Below are positions 21,901 through 32,700 of a DNA stretch of 64,000 bases, one piece after another. The number at the start of each line of letters is the position of its first letter. Position 1 is the stretch's first letter. Origin of the DNA: Aplysia californica (Eukaryota; Mollusca; Gastropoda; Aplysiida; Aplysiidae). The stretch is taken from the NCBI RefSeq assembly GCF_000002075.1, contig NW_004797315.1:31264-95263 (forward strand). The letters run 5' to 3'. The notes below the pieces were generated by a model. The model made no database searches and was not told the DNA's origin. It saw nothing but the letters and a program-made list of their open reading frames with translations. The position numbers and the translations under genes are program-made.

Positions 21901-22587
21901 GTAGATCGTATTTTTATTCTCACTCGGGTGAGAATAGCCACTTCCAAGATAAAAACTCGGCTCCTGCACAAAACGCCATTTTGCCCGAAGGGGAGGACTT
22001 CCGTAACGAGCGACCACTATGAGACAGAGCAGAATTGAGGGCTTGGGGTAGGGGTAGATCTAGGGATAGGGGTAGGGTTAGGGTTTGGGTTTGGGTTAGA
22101 GGGTTTGGGTTAGGGTTAGGCCTCTTCTTTATTGTGTTTGATGGGGTGGTCGCTCGTTACGGAAGTCCTTCCGCCCGAAGTGATCCCGGTCTCTACCCAG
22201 CCTGAGGCGTGTCACGAGTGAGGCAGGACAGGAAGCCGGAGTCACGAGTCACAGGAAGTCGGTAGTGACGTCATGCTGGACAAGAACACCCTGTGCGAAT
22301 AAAATTTCATAGTATTCGCACACCCTGTGCGAATACAATTCCATAGTATTCACACACCCTCCGGTGCGAGTAACTATGTACAGTTAACTGTACAGCCTTC
22401 GAATTTTCAATAAGGATTCGTTTTCAATAGGCCTACCTGTCTACTTACATGCAGTGGGAGGCCTCCGTGACAGATAATTATGCAGAAAGGAAACTCCAAG
22501 AAACATTCCGGCATTCATTGCCTGCATTAGCGAAACCTTGGCTCCATCTATCACTGGCAAACGTCGAGAAATCTCTGGTCCCACCAT
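18974..22587 (-). CDS. NDUFC2: NADH dehydrogenase [ubiquinone] 1 subunit C2 (complex I), two exons visible, 3' end uncertain
   Basis: NDUFC2 is a small accessory subunit in the membrane arm of mitochondrial complex I. Exon 1 (22587-22449) reads MVGPEISRRLPVIDGAK and, after a membrane-like segment, LHNYLSRRPPTA; it ends at a GTAAGT donor in phase 1. Exon 2 (19131-18974) follows a CCACAG acceptor and reads SVVKHVAAVLGGLYVGTKAD, then ENRRNTRVLVLEDYISKHPE, DFPLV. The RRPP motif, the second membrane segment and the HPEDFP motif lie in the order known from NDUFC2. Read straight through, the protein has 98 residues and stops about 15 residues earlier than human (119), just after HPEDFPLVRTCT. A strong GTACGT donor at 18987 would instead splice away the stop and add a third exon, not found. 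An upstream in-frame ATG at 22641 would lengthen the N-terminus; the internal start fits the family better. Confidence 0.82.
20075..20660. mobile_element. Candidate palindromic-ended element with GAGTCCGAAT repeats
   Basis: Left end 20082-20130 (GAGTCCGAATAAAAAC, CATTTTTTCGGA, GACTCCGAATAG) and right end 20595-20650 contain the same motifs in inverted order. The right end includes a perfect 20-bp palindrome ATTCGGACTCGAGTCCGAAT at 20595-20614. Related motifs recur at 19395-19460. No target duplication was established. Confidence 0.5.
21287..21343. repeat. Short palindrome around CACAGAATTCT
   Basis: CACAGAATTCTACGCTGTG and AATAGAATTCTGTGCTGTG face each other over about 57 bp and could form a cruciform. 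Confidence 0.7.
21417..21815. repeat. Two-copy tandem repeat, about 195 bp each
   Basis: Both copies have GAGAGAG..., GGAGTAG, GCGAGAACTTCCG, AAAATGGCGACCCGC (copy 2 AAAATGGCAACCCGC), ATAGCATCTTTG, and TCAATTTGATC(G/A)TCCACA, at about 75% identity. Confidence 0.85.
21991..22172. mobile_element. hAT-like MITE with telomere-like core, copy 1
   Basis: Terminal inverted repeats AGGACTTCCGTAACGAGCGA at one end and its complement at the other, flanked by the exact 8-bp duplication GCCCGAAG (21983-21990, 22173-22180). Length 182 bp. The core is GGGTTAGGG/GGGTTTGGG-like. It lies in NDUFC2 intron 1. Confidence 0.9.
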
Positions 22588-23016
22588 TGTTTTGGCTTTG
22601 GCTTTAGTTTTTCCGTTGAAGTTCTGTCTCCAGCACAGCACTTGCAGTCGAGTCGAACCAAGGACGAAAACTTAAAAGTTGGATGCAATAAACAATGAGA
22701 AATCAAGCTTTTCAATCGGCCCACTTAAAATAAATGAAAAGAAAATTTGCATTTAAAATACTCAATATATATGAATCAAAACATTTACAATAATATTATT
22801 ATTATATTAGATAGACTTAAACGGAACCACTGAATATTTAACAATAATTGTATTGTAGCCATTTACCTAAATGGTCTAACTTTTTAATCATTTATCCAGG
22901 GACGTAACTCCGAAAACGTGTAATTGTACACAAACTCCTCAATAAGAGACGAGAGCATGATCATATGATTAGTCATTCTTTGTTGTTGACATGCTGTAAG
23001 CTTAGTTCTGGTCAAC
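22588..23016. promoter_or_regulatory. Putative bidirectional promoter between NDUFC2 and REP
   Basis: The two start codons are about 430 bp apart and face away from each other, so both promoters must lie here or overlap the first exons. The stretch is AT-rich with an ATATTATTATTATATTAG-like tract near 22795. No clear TATA box or initiator was singled out, so the call rests on geometry. Confidence 0.5.
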
Positions 23017-26000
23017 ATGGCAAGTGAAGATTTACCTGAGGAGTTTGATATTATTGTTCTCGGAACAGGTAGGTTTACATTAAGCTACTGCTTCCTCTCT
23101 GTCCTGCTCTTAGTCTTTGCCAACAAGAGAGCGCGAGAGGGGGAGGACTTCCGTAACGAGCGACCACTGCACTACGAGACAGAGCAGAATTGAGGGCCAG
23201 CTAGGGGTAGGGGTAGATCTAGGGGTAGGGTTTGGGTTAGGGCTAGGCCTCTCTTCTTTATTGTGTTTGATAGATAGGGCGGTCGCTCGTTACGGAAGTC
23301 CTTCCTCGAGAGGCACATGATGTCATGTTGAGTGAGACGTGCCGTGTGCCTGCCAGCGCTGTGGAGTCGTCTGAATTTACTTTTCACGGCTGTTCCACTC
23401 CGGATCACTTAGTTGCCGGCCGACCTGACCTCCGAGACGAGGTCACGCCCCGGTCATGCTACCTGCGGGCGCTCGGCCTCGCGGTCAGCGGCTCCCCCGC
23501 GATGTTATGTTTTGTACACAAAAAACAACACCAGTTCTTATGTAAACCGAGAAAGTCAAAGAAACAACAACCGGTAAATTTTTACTTTCACTCCCGCACA
23601 CAGATGCACTGTTTCAGGGGTCAAACTGCTGTACTGTTTGCTGCAGATCACACATAAAGCCACTAAAACTGTCGCAAATCAATTATTTTCAAGACAATTT
23701 CAAATCTAACCGTAAAATATCAAATTATGGGTGTAAAAACAGGGGGGCATGCCCCCCTGTAACCCCCTAGATTTTCTTTTACCCCAGTGGGGCAGGCCCC
23801 CCTGGAACCCCCCGATTGGTCCAAAGCATGTCTATCTCGGTTAAAAACAATCAAATATTTCAAAAACCATTAATTTGCGACGGAAATGAAGTTGATATTC
23901 GTGTTCAGCGCATCAATATTTAGTAGAAAATAATAGACAACTGGTAGCTGAGTGTGAGACGGGAGGGAAAGTAAAAAAATACCCAACGACCAAATGATCA
24001 CATGAACACGAAGGTGTAGTTTACGACAGTATCATTTTTATCACGGAGAAGTAAAAGAAAGAGGGGGAATGTGGCTTTCGTCATTGATTGGTTTTACAAA
24101 CAAACATGTTTTTAAAAAAATAATTAAAAATAAACGGACCGACAGATTGTTACAGTCTTCATTTTCAGCTCACAATCAGACTTTGAACTTTCAAACACAC
24201 TTACATTTATGAGGTACGACCAAAAAGTCTTGTTGCTATTGTTGATTAATGCACAGTCTTGTCAATGAGTGGAAAAACACTTTTACTTCTACCAGCAACC
24301 GACTGCCTGACTTTGTTAATTATATTTGTTCTTCGTTTTCTTGTCGGTGAGCTTGCTAAGTCAGATGATATTCTGTGTGTGACTATCCTTTGAAACACTA
24401 ACTGTATACCACTGTACTAGATTGACCTCTTTTCTGATTGGCTGCCAAGTTTCATTCATATCCATTCATGAGAAGCGGCGTGAGAGCGAGTTGAAGACAA
24501 CAACCTTTGCGTCAGTTCGTCCCACGAAACATCCCCACTGCGGGGGCCAAAAATCGGCAGAACAAAACGCGCTCGGTGGGCATATATATATATATATATG
24601 TCGTTATCAATTATAACTCTCCATAGATCTAGATCTAGACAGTACACAAGTGAACACAACATATTAAAGAGCAGCACCCTTCATAGGCAACACGTCATAT
24701 CTCTAGCGAAAAACTGTTTGGAACTGTAGCATTTCTTTATATAAATATTTACTGCGGACATTTTTTTGGACCGATTGAACCATACGAACAATCTTTGGTA
24801 GGCCTATAATATAATTATAGATTTAATGTATATATCCGAAATTTGCGTGAAAGGATGTGACTTCAGAGTGTTCGGAGAAATAGTGCCCAGCTTTTTTTTC
24901 CAGAACTTTCGGAGAAATTGTGCCGGCCCCCAAAAAATGCCATGGAATCTTAACTTACCATGAGATGAGTATGATAGTATTAATAAGTTCTTTATATGGC
25001 CTTTTAACTAACTAGCATTAATTGCGACAGAGAGACGTTGTGACAACTAACACGGCCTTAATTGCGACAGAGTGAGTCTGTGACAACAAAAAAAAGAAGT
25101 TAAAAAGAAAAACAAACACACACACACACACTCTCTCTCTCTCTCACACACATACACACACACACATGACACTCACACATACACTCACACACACAAACAC
25201 ACACCACACACGCTGGTGGCCTTATACGCACGAACACACACATAGGACATACACATACACACCAAACTAACAAACAAAAACAAAGTGACTCTGTGACAAT
25301 AAAAAGAATTTAAAAAGAAAAAAGAAAAACAAATACACACACATGCACACACACGCACTCACACACCCTCTCTCACACATACACAAACAAATACTCCTCT
25401 AGTCATGCACATGCACACACCTAACACACACAACCATACATACACACACTCACACACACACACTGCACACGCTTGGCCTTTTACGCGCGCACACACATAC
25501 ACACAGCAGATGACTAGGACCACCACGCTGGGAAGCGAGGTGGAAATGGTAGATCTAGATCTAGATTATGAATGATGTTCTTGATCTAATCATCAACATC
25601 AGCTGCTCTCCGTGTTCACTCTGTCGCAATTAACGATGCATTAGTTGTCACAGAGTCACTCTGTCGCAATTAACACTACCAAATGCAAAAGAGGTTACTA
25701 TTAGCCTACTGCCACAGTCGAGCAGTCTTGTTTTCTCGCAGATCTAATCTATTAAAAAAATAAAACACGGCTGTTCAGTTTCACTCTCCGAGCGGCGCAC
25801 TTAGTTGTAGCCCGTCTGACCCTTCTGACCCCTGTGACCCCTCGCGGAAGGTAATAAATCTCGACGCGTTACGCCACTTCCACCGGCCTATCCCTAGATC
25901 TGACCGCTCCGCGCGGAAAGGGTACAATTTCCAGAAATTAACTGGAATTTACAACATAGTACTCCCTTTCTCCATCCCGTAAACCTAGGAGTGTTATATA

Positions 26001-27305
26001 CCAAATAAAAGCTCAGCATCTCCTCTATAACCCGCAGTTTGAAACCAGTTTCTATCTCATTTTATACTCCTACCTATATACTACAACTGTTGTACAGCTC
26101 TGTGTTATTGAATTTTTTGGATTTAAAAGATAATTTTAATAATTCGAACCGACAATTTTTGTTTTAACCTTCATATTTCTTTTTATAAATCTATTCTCTC
26201 CATTGTGGTGAAAAACCTCATGGTACGAGCTAAATGTCCATGAACTAGCGCACTTTATGTGACTAGTCTAGTGCAACGCTCGGTGCAAAGAAAAACTCTG
26301 TGAAGCGAGAACTTGCCGTTTTCCATTGTGTGTGCAAATTAGATGCTACTGTTGTTTAAATGTAGATATGTGGAGGCTCCATTAGAATATGAAATCAATA
26401 CTCAACAACAATAATGATGAATATTTTCTATGTTAAAGAAACACCAAACCATATCAGATGAGGGGAGAGTGTTGGGTGGGGTGGATAAGAGTTTGAGTCT
26501 TGTTAGATAGAACTATACTCGGTTTAATTCTATTGTTGTAGTCTTCACCTAAGATCCCACAATCAATAATTCCGGTTCACTTAAGATTCTGCTGTTAAAA
26601 AATAAACCAAACAAAGCAACATCAAATTTTAATACACAAGAGTCATCACTGAGATAAATTACCCCCCCCAACCCCGGAGTGTAACAAGGGACTAAAAACG
26701 CTGCTCTCCATATCATACTTTACTGAATAAAAAAAGAGAAAGAAAACCTTCAAAGGTCATCCACGCTCATGCATGCGATCACACCTCAAAAGGTGCTGTT
26801 ATCTCTTTTAAAAAAATATTTGAAATCATTGTGCGCTCTACTTTGTGAAAACCAGGAAACAAAATTATTGTAATCAATAATATTATTATTTATAGACCAA
26901 GACATACTGTTAGCAATCAGATAAAGCTGGCATCGACCCTCTGTTGTGTTCGCTATTCCTTACACATAAAGTTAGTTATGGCACACACCTAGAATCATGC
27001 AATCATAATATCTTAAATTCAGTTTTAAAGTATATTTTTATCCATTTCTAATAATTAAATATTTTGGCATCTTGAAAGATTATCTTTATAATTTTAATAT
27101 GTTTGATAATTTTATGTTACCTGGACAAGTTTTCTTCTTATTTTACACATCTTTCTGATTTTTAAACTAGATTATGACATAAAACTCTTAAAGAATTGAA
27201 TAGTCCGTATCACACACAGAATCTTTTTTTTTCTCCCTGTCATTAATTATCCGTCAGCCCGTCAGTTGATCACAATCTCTCACTCACTCTCTCACTCTCT
27301 CTTCT

Positions 27306-27336
<31 letters not shown>

Positions 27337-27337
27337 C

Positions 27338-27372
<35 letters not shown>

Positions 27373-27384
27373 ATTCTCTCTTTT

Positions 27385-27445
<61 letters not shown>

Positions 27446-28110
27446 TTTAATTTTTCCCATTCTCCTTCGTCCCTTCCCAAGGCCCGCCCCTCCTCTTTCA
27501 TCCCTGCTCCATCCCCTCTTCCTTGCGTGCATTCCCCCACCCCGCCCACCCCCACAACGTGGCCCAGCCCGATAAGATTCTATAAAAAGAACCGCCACAG
27601 TTCGAGATTTAGCCCACACTCGGCGGCCATATTTAACCCCCACCGCGGCGTACTGCTCGTGGCGCCGCGAAGAGAGAGAGGAGGCTCCATTAGTTCTAAA
27701 CTCCTTGCCTCAGGCCCTACAAACGAGGCCCCGCTTACGTGAACCGGAAAGGGGGGGGAAGGATACTTGAAAACTAAATGGGGGCCTTGATAACTTGCGT
27801 TTTTGTTGCATTTTAGTCACAATACAATAGGTGTAGTCATTTTTATTTGCTTGATTTCATGACAGAAGAATAGAAACAGAAAAGCAAACTTCTTGAGAAG
27901 TGGTATGGCATTGTGTTTGCGTTATGAAAGCCTATTCCCCCCTCTTGGGAAAGCACACACTTGGACTTGTCCTGTGTGCTCTGTTTGGAAAAGTGAGGCA
28001 TTAAGATTGATATTAAAGAGTATGGTACGTATTCAGTCCAGTCTGGGAAGACAGTCCCGTTTATACATTGTTGTCGTTCACGTGTGCGTATGTGAGTGCG
28101 CGCGCGTGCA

Positions 28111-28152
<42 letters not shown>

Positions 28153-29668
28153 CGAGATAGAAAGAGGGGGGGTGTAAATATGTTACATTTATTGTATGAG
28201 TTGTAGCCTACACATGCGAAATATTCCCATGACTTGTAAACTATATTATCTGAACGCATCTTAATCTACCACACAATAGGACACTGTCCAACATTGGATA
28301 TATATCAGAGACGATCTTATTTTCTATAACAAAGTATGCATGCTTATACTAGTAGAGAACTGGATTTATTAGACTAATAAATCCAGCTCTCTACTTACAT
28401 TTTTGTGACAAATTGATCCAGAGCATTGCTTGGCAAGGAGGAACCTTTTATGTTGCCAAGTTTCATTCAAATATCATGACTTTGGGAGAACATATGACTG
28501 ATAATCTTTGTAAATCTGTAAAGAACGCCACTTTTTTACCTGTTAATGTCTTTAGAACTCAAAAAGCATGACAGATATTAAAACTCTGACAGCATGATTA
28601 GATTCTGCATTAAAAAATGTACTGGACTGCCAAGTTTCATTTACATTATATATATTCCAAGAAATAGGCGAGCTATGACAAATATTGTCTCAAAACGCAC
28701 CGAAAACCGCCACATTTTTACCTCTATAAACGTCTTCATTACTCAAAAAGTAGGATAGCTATGAACAATCTGAAAGCAGGACTAGATTTTGCACTAGAAA
28801 ATGTACTGGGTTGCCAAGTTTCTTTTAAATACTCCGAGAAATGAAGGAGTTATGACGAATATTGTCTCAAAACTCACCAAAGAACATCCTATGGGGTTTT
28901 TTCTATTTATATAAAAGTGTACCAAAAATTAATTGATTAAAAAATTTGTAACTTTTTTGTTTATTGATGAATTTCAAAAATTCAAAAAGTTTCATGCTCT
29001 GTGAAGATACAGCTACAAAATGCACCTATTTGCAAACACTTTCTGGCAAAAAAGGTCATTGCTACACATAGAACTAGAATCTGCAGGGTTTTTTTGGCAT
29101 TTTTTGGTCCCCGAATCGGGGAATAAAAGTCAAATTTTAAAAAAAGAAAGAAAAAAAAAGAAGAAACCGAACCTCTTTACTTTTGAAAGAGAAGAAAGTC
29201 CACTTAGCTTCACTTCGTCTCTTTCTCACCTGTTGTCCACACGTTGATTTGTTGAATACGTTACTGTTGCATACGATTTGTATTGCTGTTCCTCTTGTAT
29301 TTTTCCCTCTTTGTGGTGTTTTATTTTGTTGGGGTGGGTGGTTGACGGGTGCTCTGGTGTGGTTTGCTTCTTCTTCCCTATGAAACATCTATTGTCCTTA
29401 TCTTCCCTTGTTCTTTTATATGTTTGTTACTCTCTTTTAACACCTCTAATCTTCTGGCGCTCATATGACCTTATGCAGCTGCGAGCGCCGTAAAACCTCT
29501 ACTAAAACTAAAACTAAAAAATTTGTTGGTGTGTAATTTTTTTCTTCTTGTTATTGTTCTGATGTGTTGTTTTTCTATTAATTTTTTTTGTCGGGGAAAA
29601 GGGGGGTGGGGGTTGTATAGTGTAACGTCATTTAATTTTATGTTCCTACCTTCATTAGATTCTAAATA

Positions 29669-29761
<93 letters not shown>

Positions 29762-32700
29762 GTATAAAATAGATTTAAATGTGTTATGTAAGAGCGTTCC
29801 ATCAAAACCGATTACATGTTCTGACACTGGCAGGCCCCTTGTGTGTGATTCCATAATTTAACATGTAATATCCTGTACTTTTTTTTTTTTATTACGCACA
29901 TTTAGGGTTAAAACAGCCAATCTTCTTCAGACAGGTGGACACACACCCTTATTTGATAATTTTTGTGGTTGTTTATGGGCTGTTCTAATTTTTATTTCAT
30001 TCTATTGTGAAACCTTTCTTTTTCACGTTTTTACACTCATCTAAAAATCTCTAGACTAGACCTTGAAAATTAAAATAGATCTAGATCTAGACCCAAAAAT
30101 TTGCTCCTTCCCAGACCTCGCAGAATGGCAGAATGAAAGTTGGCTCAGAACTCTCGCAAATAGGCAAAAAATCACGAGAGAGGAAGCGGGAAACCGTTCA
30201 GAGAAATAGTCACTTCGTTGTTTTTTTTGTCTTACACAAATTTCAACTTTTAATCTGACAAAGTATTTATTTTTTAATCATTAACATTCATTTTTCATTC
30301 GAAATAAGCATTATTATTGTGCTCAGTAATATTAGTGAAAGTAAAATTTTACCTTGAAGGGAAATATGTATTATGTTTCTAGGGGTGCCCAAAAAAGTTT
30401 TACCTATTTCTGTATTTTCAGTCTAACCCTGGTTATGAGGCGTAATGAGCCTTAAAGTTCAGTATACAAATTTCTTTAGTTTTTATTTTATTTGAAAGGG
30501 CCCAATGTTCCCAAAGTAGACAACGCTGTTTTTCATTTCATAATGTCTGGCCGGTTGTGAAAATGTTATGAACTGCATGGCTGTAGTTGTCTTGTGAAAA
30601 GATTATGTACAGCATGTTTTTTTGTAGTGTATACCTAGTAGTATTTTTAGTTTTCCCTGTTCTATATATCTGTTTGAGAATGAGCACTGTTCTGACCAAA
30701 TCTGTTAACAAAGTTGAACAAAAGCTTTATTATTCGCAATTCAGCAATACCGACCTTTCTCAAATTATAAAATTCATCTGGCATTTCACTGCTGCTGTTC
30801 CTAGTAATACTGATCATCATCATCGAAAGTGCGAGATCTGAAACATGAGGGGTGAGATGCAAAATTCGCTAAGCGACATTTTTGAAAAAAATCGAGATTT
30901 TTTGCTTATATAAATGAACATTGTTACCGACTATCAAATGGACAAAGTGTTTTCAGCCAAAACCTATCACATACTTCATAAAAGCCACCAAAAAATCTTC
31001 TTTTCTTATGCGTGAAGCAGCATTTTAAAAAGTTGATTTTCTCAAAAGTTTTAACTTCTTTAACTCCGGCAAGCAGCTCCCAACGGCTTGCGGTCGGAAC
31101 CACTGTGCTGGTGAGCCGCTGACAGCGGCTCGGGCACATTCCTTTACGGCGACTGCGACATCAAATTACTTTTCGGCAATTGCCAAAAACAGGTCTCTTA
31201 AATAATGGAAGTTCTTTCATTAGATAAATAACTATCAAAATAGGTTTGCTAGTTTCAATATTACCCATTTAATGACGTTTTTGTCATTTTTAGATTTAGA
31301 ACAAAAAAAGGGCCCCATTGTAGTGGGTTTATCCCCCGCGGAGATAGACTTACAATGGATGTAGCGGGTTTTGCATGTCAGTCCCTCATATTGACAATAA
31401 TGTTTGGCCATTCATTTCTCGGCCCAGATGCTACTGTCCGGATATAATACTCTTAAAACCATTTTTGGTTGTTTTTTTTACCACTAGGACTGACAGAGAC
31501 GATAGCATCTGCAGCGTTTTCTCGCATTGGACTGAAGGTTCTACATCTGGACAGGTAAATCAATTAGTTAGATCTATGTTGTTTCCCTTTAATTTCCTAA
31601 TGCAATTCTGTGATTTTAGTCATCATCTCTGTAAGTGAAATACATAATATCTATCTCTAGATTTTAACATATTTTTTTATGTTGAAAGATAAAATAGCGG
31701 AATTAAGCATGCTTTTGCCTTTATATTCATCGATTGACCGTAACTATTCTAAAAACTCCTGGTCTGCCTTTAGCTTTAAAAGATTTAATTGCCTGTTTGT
31801 CCGTTGATACCACTAGGATCTAAGTCGTAGTATGGCCAGTGTGTCGAGACAAATACCTGAAAAGTTAGAGGAGTCACTGTTAAAAGCCTGATATTTATTA
31901 CTGTGGCCTTTAAACTTCTTTTGATATAAATGATCCTTTTACTGATGTCAAAGTTTACTTTGTGTGGGTGTTTACACAAATTTGTAAAGAGTTCTTTTTA
32001 AGATGTATTATTTGGGATGCTTAGAAGAATCATTTTGAGTATACATGCCATTAAAAAGGTTATATTGTTATGAACTCTTTCTGCATTGCACGGTCTTGAT
32101 GTCCCATCAACAGGAATGACTATTATGGTGGTGCTCATGGAAACTTCAATTTGGAGGGCATTGAAAATTGGAAAAAGAAGAATGAGGTCAGTTTTTTAAT
32201 GACTCTATGAATGAATTAAAAATTGTTTGATCCATTAATGTTGCTATTGTCTAAAATACGACTAGTTTTTTTACTTTGAAAGTGGGTTGTTGGCGGGTGC
32301 TCTGGTGTGGTTTGCTTCTTCTTTCCTTTCAAACATCTATTGTCTTTTTCTCCCCTCCTTCTTTTTTGTGTTTGTTACTCTCGTGTAATACCTCTAATCT
32401 TTGGCACTTATATGAATTTATTGTGTTGCAAGTGCAGTAAAACACTTACTAAAACTAAAAACTGAAATTTTTTTCGGTGTGAAAAGATTTAAGTTATTTA
32501 TGTTGTAAGCTAAAGAAATCAGAAAAGAGAGGCTGTTGAAAAGTTAAATCAGACAGCTTGAGAGTTACGAATTTTGTTGCTCATGTGTTCTCAGGGTTTG
32601 CAAAAGTTGGTGTATCGTTGGCAAGCTGTGAAAATGTTCCCAGAGAGCAAAATTTTCCAGGAGAAAGTAAAACTGTTTAATATTTTGTTATGTTTTTTTT

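Larger units (their letters stand above)
19132..22448 (-). other. NDUFC2 intron 1 with repeats
   Basis: The intron holds blocks rich in GAGTCCGAAT motifs (19390-19500, 20075-20660), a poly-C run (20776-20797), a two-copy tandem repeat (21417-21815), a hAT-like short element (21991-22172) and three motifs of the form CACCCTGTGCGAATA near 22288-22370. No coding sequence was recognised inside it. Confidence 0.6.
23306..31487 (+). other. Remainder of REP intron 1
   Basis: The largest intron (8.4 kb). Apart from the elements listed separately it holds AT-rich DNA (26000-27240), a CT/CTGT microsatellite (27278-27440), a GC-rich stretch with CpG (27480-27750) and the R3 repeat (31055-31345). No other exon was recognised. 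Confidence 0.6.

Noticed and set aside
21222-21940. Element bounded by GGCTATTCTCACCCG and its inverse
   Set aside because: The inverted motifs are clear, but no target duplication was found and GGGTGAGA words recur in between, so boundaries cannot be defended.
22045-22125. Interstitial telomere (TTAGGG-like)
   Set aside because: The sequence lies between hAT-like ends and recurs in other copies of the same MITE.
23325-23657. 110-codon frame in REP intron 1
   Set aside because: Begins at the edge of a MITE and matches nothing recognised.
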